DNA of 64,000 nucleotides from Micromonosporaceae bacterium KJ-029 (GTDB taxonomy: Bacteria > Actinomycetota > Actinomycetes > Mycobacteriales > Micromonosporaceae). Shown one piece after another: positions 27,295 through 35,600 of the stretch. The translations under genes were made by a program, and so were the position numbers. Position 1 is the first letter of the stretch, and each line of letters begins with the position of its first letter. The stretch covers positions 1-64,000 of the forward strand of contig BIFP01000057.1 of the NCBI GenBank assembly GCA_005402585.1. The letters run 5' to 3'. The notes beneath the pieces are model-generated. The model was not told the DNA's origin and ran no database searches. It saw only the letters and a program-made list of their open reading frames with translations.

Positions 27295-28183
27295 GGTATC
27301 CATCCCAGGTGTGCGCCGGGCCCGCGCTGACGCCGACCTCGGCGGCGAAGATCCGGCCGCTGTCCGGCGCCGCCCGCCGGCCCGCCGGGTCCAATCCGAG
27401 CCAGGCCGAGGTGATGACGAGGACGCCATCGACCAGGCAGACGGCGGTGGGCCGCGGCACCGGTACGTCCACCCGCGCGAGCGCGGTGCCGTTCGGCGCG
27501 AAGCGGCGGACGCTCCAGCCGTCCCACATCGCGATCCACAGGCAGCCCTCGGCGTCGAGGCAGAGGCCGTCGGGTGTGGCGTCGGCGAACTCGACGAGGA
27601 TCCGCCGGTGGGTCGCCGCGCCGGTGGCCGGGTCGTACCGGTAGGTGCACAACTGTCGGCGCCGGCTGTCCACGTGGTACATGGTCTTCCCCGTCGGGTC
27701 GAACCCCAACCCGTTGGCACAGCCAACGCCGGTGAGCACTGTCGCCACCGAGCCGTCCGGCTCCAACCGGTAGAGCCCGCCCGTCCACGGCGATACGTCG
27801 CCGGTGACCTGGCTACCGGCCAGGAACCGGCCGTACGGGTCGCAGGCGCCGTCGTTCATCACCGTGCCGGGCGCGGCGACCTCGGCGGCCAGCGGGCGCA
27901 GCACGCCGGCCGCCGAGACGTGCCGGAAGCCTCGCCCAGCCGCCACCACCCAGCCGCCGCGGTCGGCCGCAACCGGTGCGATGGCCCCGGTCGGCTCGCC
28001 GATCTCGTACTCGGCGAGCACGTCGATCCGGTCGCCGGCGAACCGCCCGCGCAGCAGCCGGCCCACCCGGATGTCGACCCACAACAGTTCGCCGGTACGC
28101 GGATCCAGCCGTGGCCCCTCGCCGAGTTCGTAGCGCTCGGCCGAGACCGGTCGGGCGGCCAGCGCCTCAAGATTTGACGGCAC
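27281..28183 (-). CDS. SMP-30/gluconolactonase-family lactonase
   Basis: 300 residues, GTG 28183. Six-bladed beta-propeller signature: YELGEGPRLDPRTGELLWVD (metal Glu in LGEGP), PGTVMNDGACDPYGRFLAGS (Asn-Asp metal site), GCANGLGFDPTGKTMYHVDS and DATPDGLCLDAEGCLWIAMWD. It hydrolyses sugar lactones to aldonic or aldaric acids with a divalent metal. It overlaps the permease gene upstream by 17 bp and the dehydratase downstream, consistent with lactone opening before dehydration. Confidence 0.88.
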   Translation of the reverse strand: MPSNLEALAARPVSAERYELGEGPRLDPRTGELLWVDIRVGRLLRGRFAGDRIDVLAEYEIGEPTGAIAPVAADRGGWVVAAGRGFRHVSAAGVLRPLAAEVAAPGTVMNDGACDPYGRFLAGSQVTGDVSPWTGGLYRLEPDGSVATVLTGVGCANGLGFDPTGKTMYHVDSRRRQLCTYRYDPATGAATHRRILVEFADATPDGLCLDAEGCLWIAMWDGWSVRRFAPNGTALARVDVPVPRPTAVCLVDGVLVITSAWLGLDPAGRRAAPDSGRIFAAEVGVSAGPAHTWDGYHEDH

Positions 28184-28985
28184 CGGCGATTCCCTCCACA
28201 AATGTGCGCTGCAGGAACAGGAAGATGGCGATGATCGGCAGCAGGCTGATGGTCGCCCCAGCGGCCAGCCCACCCCAGTCGGTGGCCTCCGAGCCGAAGA
28301 AGCTGTACATGCCCACGCCGAGCGTGCGCAGGTCCGGCCGGCCGAGGGTGAACACCAGCGGGATGAAGAACGCGTTCCACGCGGCCATGAAGTTGAACAG
28401 GGCCACGGTGCCGATGACCGGCTTGGCCAGCGGCAGCATGATTGAGAAGAAGGTACGCGGATAGCTCGCACCGTCGATCCGGGCGGCGTCCTCCAGTTCC
28501 TGCGGCATGCCGGCGAAGTACCCCATGAAGAGCAGGATCGGTACGACGTGCGCCGGTCCCGCGGTGGCCAGCACCGCACCGAGCAGGCCGTTGTTGAGTC
28601 CGAGTCCGTCGACCAGCTTGAAGATCGGGATGATCGTGTAGCCGTGCGGGATGAACATCGTCGCGATGAGCAGCCCGACGATGACCTTCTTGCCGGGCAG
28701 GCTGCCCCGGCCGAGGGCGTACCCGGCGGTCGCGGAGACCAGCAGGACGATGAGCACCGTGGTCACCGAGAAGACGATGGTGTTGGAGAGGTAGGCCCCG
28801 AAGTGCGCGGTGTCCCAGGCCCGGACGAAGTTGTCGAACGTCCACTCGTCGGGCAGCACAGAGAGCCCGCCGAGGAAGACCTCTCGCTCGGACTTGAACG
28901 CCGTGGAGACCATCCAGACGAACGGGTAGATCCACACCAGACAGAGCGGCACCAGCAGCAGGTGCCACAGGTTCAGGCGGCGCAT
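28167..28985 (-). CDS. Carbohydrate ABC transporter permease (CUT1, MalG-like)
   Basis: 272 residues, six predicted membrane helices. It starts MRRLNLWHLLLVPLCLVWIY. The cytoplasmic EAA loop that contacts the ATPase reads ELEDAARIDGASYPRTFFS, then IMLPLAKPVIGTVALFNF, a MalG-type signature. ATG overlaps the stop of the partner permease (TGATG). No ATP-binding subunit is encoded in the cluster. As in many actinobacterial CUT1 systems it probably uses a shared MsiK-type ATPase encoded elsewhere. Confidence 0.9.
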   Translation of the reverse strand: MRRLNLWHLLLVPLCLVWIYPFVWMVSTAFKSEREVFLGGLSVLPDEWTFDNFVRAWDTAHFGAYLSNTIVFSVTTVLIVLLVSATAGYALGRGSLPGKKVIVGLLIATMFIPHGYTIIPIFKLVDGLGLNNGLLGAVLATAGPAHVVPILLFMGYFAGMPQELEDAARIDGASYPRTFFSIMLPLAKPVIGTVALFNFMAAWNAFFIPLVFTLGRPDLRTLGVGMYSFFGSEATDWGGLAAGATISLLPIIAIFLFLQRTFVEGIAGAVKS

Positions 28986-29971
28986 CAACGGCTCCCCTTG
29001 AGGTATTGCCGGCGCAGCAGCGGCCCCTGCAGCGCCGTCATCACCAGGGTGATGGCCCCGAAGACCACCCCGGCCGCGCAGGCGAAGCCGTACCGTGGCG
29101 CATTGAGGTAGGGATCGAAGGCGTACCGGTAGATATAGGTGGCGACCACGTCGGTGGCGTGGTTGGGTCCGCCCTCGGTCATCGCCTGCACCAGGTCGAA
29201 CGGGTTCATGCTCTTCTGGAAGGTGAGCAGCAGGATCACCACGCCGATCGGGGCGATGACCGGCAGCGTGATGTGCCGCAGCGTCTGCCGCCCGTTCGCT
29301 CCGTCGATCTTCGCTGCCTCGTACAGGTCGTCGGGAACGGTCTGCAGGGCGGCGAGCCAGTAGATGAGCGTGATGCCGAAGCCCTTCCACACGTCGACGG
29401 CCATCACCGTCGGCAGGGCGTACGACTCGGACAGGAACGTGATCGGCGCGTCAACGAGCCCGACGGAGGTCAGCAGCCCGTTGACGAAGCCGCCGGCCGG
29501 GTCGAGCATGATCGCGAAGACGATGCCGATCACGGCGGTGGTGGTGACCACGGGCAGGAAGAGGAAGAGCCGGTAGAGGTTGCGCCCGCGCAGCCGCTGA
29601 CTGTTGAGCAGGATCGCGACGAGCAGGGCCAGCGGCATCTCGACGAAGATCGCGACGAGGGAGAAGAGGAACGAGTTGCCGAACGCATGCCAGAACGCCC
29701 CGCTCTGCAGCACCTCGGCGAAGTTCCCAAAGCCGACCCAATCTGTCGCCGGCCCCACGCCGTCCCAGTCGAAGAAGGAATACCACCAGCTCGCGACCAT
29801 CGGCCAGAGCGTGAAGGCGACGAAGAGCAGCAGCATCGGGGCGAGGAAAACGTAGTGCCAGACGTACCGGCGCCGGCGCCCCGGGCGGCGCCGTGGTGCG
29901 GCCGTGACGCGCCGGGGTGGCGCGGATGGCTCGGCCGCGCCACCCGGGACGAGGGTGGGCGTGCTGGTCAC
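28985..29971 (-). CDS. Carbohydrate ABC transporter permease (CUT1, MalF-like)
   Basis: 328 residues from GTG 29971 (GTGA overlap with the binding-protein stop). A Pro/Arg-rich cytoplasmic leader (about 1-38) precedes YVWHYVFLAPMLLLFVAFTL and five more hydrophobic segments. The EAA loop is DDLYEAAKIDGANGRQTLRH with ITLPVIAPIGVVILL, typical of MalF-like sugar permeases. It forms the transmembrane heterodimer with the protein encoded downstream. Confidence 0.9.
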   Translation of the reverse strand: MTSTPTLVPGGAAEPSAPPRRVTAAPRRRPGRRRRYVWHYVFLAPMLLLFVAFTLWPMVASWWYSFFDWDGVGPATDWVGFGNFAEVLQSGAFWHAFGNSFLFSLVAIFVEMPLALLVAILLNSQRLRGRNLYRLFLFLPVVTTTAVIGIVFAIMLDPAGGFVNGLLTSVGLVDAPITFLSESYALPTVMAVDVWKGFGITLIYWLAALQTVPDDLYEAAKIDGANGRQTLRHITLPVIAPIGVVILLLTFQKSMNPFDLVQAMTEGGPNHATDVVATYIYRYAFDPYLNAPRYGFACAAGVVFGAITLVMTALQGPLLRRQYLKGSR

Positions 29972-31446
29972 TTCTGGCCCGGCGTGTACAGCTCGAGCGG
30001 GTTCCACGCCGGGAAGGTCAGATCGTTGCGGGAGGCCGTGATCCCCTTGCCGGCCAGCGCCTTGGCCTGCTCGTCGATGAACGCGTCGAGTTTCGCGTTG
30101 AGCTGCGCGGCCGGCCCGGCGAAGGGCTGGTTGCGCAGGATCGACTGCTGTGCGGCGTCCGCCCACAAGAGGTCCTGCTTGCCCCTGATGGCGTTCCACA
30201 GCTCCTTGCCACCGGGGCTGGTCAGTACCGGGTTGGGCCCGCGGCGGAGGGCCTCGGCGGCCACGTCCATGATCGCCTTCTGGTCCGGGTTGGCCGCGGC
30301 CTGGTCCTGCCAGGCGCTTTCCACCGCGGTGAGCGTGCCGAACTTCTCGTAGTAGGCGAGGTGGAACTCCTTCGACGCCAGGAAGTCCATCACCTTCCAC
30401 GCCTGGTCGGGGTGTTTCGACTGGGCCGACATGGACCACAGTGGGCTGAAGTTGCTCCGCTGACCGGAGTATCCGGCCCGGCCACTGGCCGGCACCGGGA
30501 TCGGCAAGACCGACATGTCGATCTTCGCGTTCAGCTTTCGGACCTCGTTGACCTGGAACGGAGATGCCGGGTACATGGCGAGTTGCTCCTTGGCGAACGC
30601 CGTGTAGATGCGGGCGGTGTCCGTCCAGGTCTCCCAGCCGGGCATCATCACCTTGCCCGCGTGCAGCCGCCGCAGCAGTTCAACGGCCCCGCCGAGGGAT
30701 GGATCGGTCACGGCAGCCTTGCCGGTGCGCAGGTCCACCCCCACCTCGGCGATCGACCACGCCCCAGCGGTGGGCTGGAACATCTTGATCGGGTCGCCGT
30801 TGTTCCACATGGCGGCGAAACCGAACACCTTGCCGCCGCCGGCCTGCGTGATCTTCGTGGCGCTCTGTTCCAGCTCCTCCCACGTCTTTGGCGGGGCGGC
30901 TATCCCGTGCTGCTTCAGGACCGCGTTGTTAACCAGCAGCATCCGGACCGATGACCACTTCCCCCACACCAGCGGCAGCGTGCAGAGCTTGCCGTCGCGG
31001 TGCAGGCCGGACGTGGCCGGGTCGAGAGAGCCGGCCGGGAAGCGGGACGTGAACTCGTCGGTCACGTACTGGTCCAGCGACGCCGTCCACCCCCGCTCGA
31101 ACATCCGGTCGAAGCCGTCGTCCTGCGCGCGGAATACGTCCGGCGGGTTGCCCTGCTGGAACATCAGCTCCACGGCGTTGAGCTGCTGCAGGGATGGGTT
31201 CTCGATGACCTCGATCTTGATGCCCTGGTTCTTCTTCTCGAACAGGTCGAACTGCTGCCGGTAGAACTGCGAGGCGCCGGAAGGGTCCGGGGTGAGGGCG
31301 ACCTTGATCGTCACCTTGTCGCCACTGGATTTCTCGCTGCCGCCGACGAGGTTGCAGGCGGAGGTCAGGCCGCCCACCGCGGTCGCCACCGCGCCCGCAC
31401 CCACCAACCGCAGTAGCGACCGACGGGACAAGTCCACGTTGTTCAT
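29968..31446 (-). CDS. Tat-exported sugar-binding lipoprotein of ABC transporter
   Basis: 492 residues. The signal has the twin-arginine motif DLSRRSLLRLVGAG followed by the lipobox GLTSACN (Cys31), so it is exported folded and lipid-anchored. The mature part is a family-1 solute-binding protein (FEKKNQGIKIEVIENPS, ELMFQQGNPPDVFRAQDDG, AYYEKFGTLTAVESAWQD). It is longer than average (about 420), which is common for oligosaccharide or uronide binders. First gene of the block-1 operon. A candidate IclR operator lies 125-139 bp upstream. Confidence 0.88.
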   Translation of the reverse strand: MNNVDLSRRSLLRLVGAGAVATAVGGLTSACNLVGGSEKSSGDKVTIKVALTPDPSGASQFYRQQFDLFEKKNQGIKIEVIENPSLQQLNAVELMFQQGNPPDVFRAQDDGFDRMFERGWTASLDQYVTDEFTSRFPAGSLDPATSGLHRDGKLCTLPLVWGKWSSVRMLLVNNAVLKQHGIAAPPKTWEELEQSATKITQAGGGKVFGFAAMWNNGDPIKMFQPTAGAWSIAEVGVDLRTGKAAVTDPSLGGAVELLRRLHAGKVMMPGWETWTDTARIYTAFAKEQLAMYPASPFQVNEVRKLNAKIDMSVLPIPVPASGRAGYSGQRSNFSPLWSMSAQSKHPDQAWKVMDFLASKEFHLAYYEKFGTLTAVESAWQDQAAANPDQKAIMDVAAEALRRGPNPVLTSPGGKELWNAIRGKQDLLWADAAQQSILRNQPFAGPAAQLNAKLDAFIDEQAKALAGKGITASRNDLTFPAWNPLELYTPGQK

Positions 31447-31570
31447 GCTCTTCTCCTAGTCCGGTCTGCCGCCGGGCAACCGGTCGGCCGACGAGAACGA
31501 CGGTCAGGTTTCGGGGGTGTAAATGAAGTTGTCGAGACTGTAGCTGCGGCGACCATCTCCTGCAATGCCC

Positions 31571-31585
31571 ATCCGTAATGTGGGT
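31571..31585. promoter_or_regulatory. Candidate IclR operator, site A (transporter operon)
   Basis: ATCCGTAATGTGGGT, 125 bp upstream of the solute-binding protein start. It shares 13 of 15 positions with the site in front of the IclR gene itself. Confidence 0.6.
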
Positions 31586-31588
31586 AGC

Positions 31589-31605
31589 GCACGCACGCTG
31601 CGTGC
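31589..31605. promoter_or_regulatory. 17-bp palindrome next to site A
   Basis: GCACGCACGCTGCGTGC has perfect 7-bp arms (GCACGCA/TGCGTGC) around CGC. Its centre lies 19 bp from site A. It could be a second protein-binding site or part of a terminator for the convergent-side transcript. Confidence 0.4.
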
Positions 31606-31639
31606 TACACAAGCCTCGGCGCGGGTCCGAACCCTCTCG

Positions 31640-32611
31640 TCAACTCGCCAGCGCCTTGGCCACGTACCGGATCTGATCGGCCTTCTGGACGACCGCGCCG
31701 CCCTCGTGCCCGTTGTACGGCCACACCCGGATGTCCTTGGGCCCGGTGTAGTGGTTGTATGCCGCGAAAACCGTCGAGGGTGGACAGATCGTGTCCATGA
31801 GCCCTACCGAGAACAGGGCGGGTGCCGTGGCATGGGCGGCGAAGTTGACCCCGTCGAAGTAGCGCAGCGTCGCGAAGACGTCGTCCACCTGGTGGCGATG
31901 GGTGGCGCAGTAGGTGGTGAGTTCCGCGTACGGCGCCGCGTTGGTGATCTCGGTGGCCCGTCGGTAGTGACAGAGGAACGGCACGTTGGCCACGACGGCC
32001 GCCAGCCCGTCGACCAGGCCCGCCGCCGCCAGCGCGATGCCGCCACCCTGGCTGCCTCCGCACACCACCACCCGATCCGGGTCGACGCGAGGATGTGCGC
32101 GGGCCGTCTCGACGGCCCGGACCGCGTCGGTGAAGACGCGCCGGTAGAAGTACGTGTCCCGGTCGGCGATGCCGCGGGTCAGGAACCCGGAGGTGGCCGG
32201 TCCCCCGGCCGGCGCGGGATCCGGCGTCTCGCCCGCCAGCGACCCGTTGCTGCCCTGACCCCGTGTGTCCATGACCAGGTGGGCATAGCCGACCGCACTC
32301 CAGTACAGCCAGTCGTGCGGGAGACTGCGGCCGCCGCCGTACCCGATGAACTCGACGACGCAGGGCAGCGCGTCGCCGATGCCGCGCGGCGTCAGAAACC
32401 AACCGCGAACCGGATGGCCCCCGAATCCGGCGAACGTCACGTCGAACACCTCCACCGTGACGAATCCGCTGTCGTACGGCTCGAACCGCGCCGGGAACGC
32501 CTGAGCCCGCGCCTCTTCGAGCGTCCGGCGCCAGAACTCACGGAAGTCGGCCGGTTCATCCCGGTCAGGCCGATACGTCCGCAGCCGATCGAGCGGCCAA
32601 TCGACGAACAT
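31640..32611 (-). CDS. Acetylxylan esterase / cephalosporin-C deacetylase (CE7-like)
   Basis: 323 residues from ATG 32611, chosen because GGGAGGT ends 6 bp upstream. Family landmarks: DWPLDRLRTYRPDRDEPADF, RGQGSN region VMDTRGQGSNGS, the serine elbow VVCGGSQGGGIAL, Asp in GLMDTICPPSTVFAAYNHY and His in NGHEGG. CE7 esterases remove acetyl groups from short sugar chains. No signal peptide, so it probably acts on imported oligosaccharides. Divergent from the giant secreted enzyme, with a shared promoter containing site B. Confidence 0.88.
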   Translation of the reverse strand: MFVDWPLDRLRTYRPDRDEPADFREFWRRTLEEARAQAFPARFEPYDSGFVTVEVFDVTFAGFGGHPVRGWFLTPRGIGDALPCVVEFIGYGGGRSLPHDWLYWSAVGYAHLVMDTRGQGSNGSLAGETPDPAPAGGPATSGFLTRGIADRDTYFYRRVFTDAVRAVETARAHPRVDPDRVVVCGGSQGGGIALAAAGLVDGLAAVVANVPFLCHYRRATEITNAAPYAELTTYCATHRHQVDDVFATLRYFDGVNFAAHATAPALFSVGLMDTICPPSTVFAAYNHYTGPKDIRVWPYNGHEGGAVVQKADQIRYVAKALAS

Positions 32612-32642
32612 GCGCATACCTCCCATAGATTCCCTTGACATC

Positions 32643-32657
32643 GCCCGTATTCACATT
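32643..32657. promoter_or_regulatory. Half-site resembling the IclR motif
   Basis: GCCCGTATTCACATT matches the left half of site D2 (CCCGTATT). Its centre is 19 bp from site B, close to the 20-bp spacing between sites D1 and D2. Confidence 0.3.
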
Positions 32658-32661
32658 AACC

Positions 32662-32676
32662 ATCCATAACATGGAT
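32662..32676. promoter_or_regulatory. Candidate IclR operator, site B (esterase/secreted enzyme)
   Basis: ATCCATAACATGGAT lies within a perfect palindrome CATCCAT-AAC-ATGGATG (32661-32677). It overlaps the ATG at 32671 of the secreted enzyme and is about 50 bp upstream of the esterase start. Bound protein would block both directions. Confidence 0.65.
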
Positions 32677-35600
32677 GTGAAGCCCATCACCTCGTGGCAA
32701 CATCGCCTCAAACTCACCCTCGTCATGATCCTCGCAGTCGCCCTGCTGCCCGCCCATGCGGCCGCTGCGGCGGCGGCACCGCCCCGCGTCGCGACCGACC
32801 AGGCCCCGTTCGCCGCGCCACTGCGCACCCTCGACAAGCCCAACCTCCGGATCGAGCGGGTCGCGATCATCGAAGGCGCCCACCACCGGATGACCTTCCA
32901 CCACGCCACCTGGACCGGCGGCCAGACCTACCTGCGGGATATCGCCGTCCGTACGCCCCGGGGCTGGCTACCGGTCACCGACCACGCACAGCGGTTCGAC
33001 GAGCAGTGGCTGGTGCTCAGCGGCACCGGCGGCACCCCGAGCGACTACTACAGCTCGATGAACCCGGGTTGGGTCGGCTTCACCGGCATGCGCCGCGTCA
33101 ACAAGCACACCGTGGAATTGAGCACCGCCGCAGCCGGCGGGTACGAGCTGACCGTGCGCTGGTCGGTCGCGGGCGACAACCCCGAGGCGTCGTGGACGCT
33201 GACCGCCCGCCGCGCCGACGACTTCGTCGTCGGCTACCAGGCGCTGGACGTCACCGCATTCGACGACATCGACGAGGTGCTGTGCGGCAGCCGCCAGCAC
33301 GCTCGGGTCGTCTACGGTGCCACGGCGCTCGGCGCCTGGGAGCTGATGACACCCGCCTGCCTGCTGGAACGCACCGTCGCCGGGCGACAGGTCACGGCCG
33401 GCGTATACGCGCCGGCCGAGGTGATCCCGTTCGAGCACCAGCGCGAGGTCGGCCCGGACGGGCAGCCGTTCGGGATGAGCCTGCGCAACGAGGCCGGCGA
33501 TGTGCAGCCGGTGGTCTTCGCACCACAGGTCGGCCGGAAGTCGCCGCTCGCGGCCGGGCAGCGGCACACGTTCACCTTCGGTGTCTACGCCCGGCCCGGC
33601 ACCATGTACGAGGCGTACACGGCCCTCACCCGGGACGAGTACAACTACACGGACTACCGGCACAACGTCTACAACACCTCGCTCACCGAGACGGTGCACA
33701 ACCTGGTCGACCTGACAATGCAGGACTCGACGGCCGACGACAGCGAGACCTACCAGCGGTCCCTGTCGGGCTGGTGGGACCGCGCCAAGAGCTTCGTGGA
33801 CACCGAGAACGACCGGGCCGTCCGGACGGCCACCAGCGGCGTGCTGCTCAGCGCCTACTACCTGACGGGCAACCGCGACCTGTACGACAAGCGCGCCCGC
33901 CCGATGCTGGAGTACCAGGTGTCGCGCAACGGGATCGGCTGGACCCCGATCAAGGAGAACCCGGTGTACGGCAACACCGACGCCTGGCGCATCGGCACCG
34001 TCTCTGGTGACGCCTCCACCCTGGTGCCGCTCTACCAGCAGACCCGGGGCCAGGTCGCCGGCCTGCACGAGTTGGCTCTCAAGGCGATCGAGGAGCGCCC
34101 GCGCAAGGACAACCGCACCCCGGTGAGCACCCCCCTGGCCGCCTGGCGGCTAACCGGCAACCCGGCATACCTGGCGGAGGCGAAGGCCGAGGCGGACCGG
34201 TACATCGCCGCCGAGATCGACCCGCCGTACACCACCAACACTGGCGAGAACGAATTCCAGTTCAACCACTCCAAGGGCTGGTTGGAGTTGCTCGAGCTGT
34301 ACGAGGAGACCGGCGAGGCGCGCTACCTGAACGCCGCGTACACCGAGGCGAAACGGTTCGTCACCCAGACCATGGTGCGCCCCGTGCCCGACGACGACAT
34401 CACCGTCAACGCGGCGGGCTGGATCGACGCGCAGGTGGACCGCTGGGGGGACGGCGGGGTGACCTACGACTACCCGCTCAAGGATGTACCGGCCCAGACG
34501 GTACCGGCCTGGATGGTCTCCACCAGCGGCATGACCTTCGAGCAGTTGAGCACCTACAAGGTGCCGGCGGGCCGGACGCACACGGGCGGCGGTCTGGTGA
34601 TGAACCCGATCTGGGCGCCGTTCCTGCTGCGGCTGGCCGGGCACACCGGCGACAAGCTGCTCGCCGACATCGCACACAACATGGTGGTCGGCCGGTTCAC
34701 CAACTATCCCGGCTACTACTATCGCGAGTTCACCGCATGGCAGATGCGCCCGGACTTCCCGCTGACCGGCCCGGCCGGATTGACCTCCATCTACTACCAC
34801 CACATCCCGGCGCAGCTCGGGCTGGCGATGGACTACCTGATGTCCGAGCAGAGCTACCGGTCGGGCGGGCGGATCAGCTTCCCCGCCGCCTTCGAAACCA
34901 ACTACGTCTATTTCAAGTACCACGTCTACGGGCACCAGCCCGGCCAGTTCTACGGCGAGAACGGCGTCTGGCCGTACCTGCCCAAGGGCATCGCCAAGGT
35001 CGCCAACCCGCAGTTGAACTGGGTGACCGGGCACGGCAACGACAGCCTGTACCTGAGCCTGACCAGCGAGGCCGACGGCCCGTCGAACAGCGTCGTTCGA
35101 TTCGACCCGCAGGTCAGCGGTGTGCGGCCGGACCAGAACTACCGGGTGGAGGTGATCCGGGACAACGGACCCCGCGAGGTCAGGACGATGCGGGGGGCAG
35201 AGCTTCCGGTGACCGTCTCGGGCAAGGGAATCACCGCGCTGGTCGTCCGGGGCGTGCGGGTGCCGGGCGTCGGGCACCAGGTCGTCGGCGAGCAGGCCGA
35301 CGCCGGACCGGACAGCCACCACCTCGATGACGCCAGCCCGATCGGCATCGCCCGCGGCATGCTGCTGACCCGCCCCGACCGGACCGGGTACGACGCCTAC
35401 GTCCAGGCGGCCACCGAGTCGCCAGCCACCCTGCACTGGTCGACCGACGGCGGCGAGACCTGGCACGAACAGGCCGACCGGATCTACCCGAACGAGTGGA
35501 CGATCCCGGTTGGCGACCTCGACACGGCGTTCACCTACTGGATCAGCACCGACGCCGCGCAGACCGGCGACGCGACGCTGCGCCTGCCGATGACCGTCAC

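Noticed and set aside
34150..35466. 438-residue minus-strand frame inside the giant enzyme gene
   Set aside because: Antisense shadow; the plus frame is continuous with domain structure on both sides.
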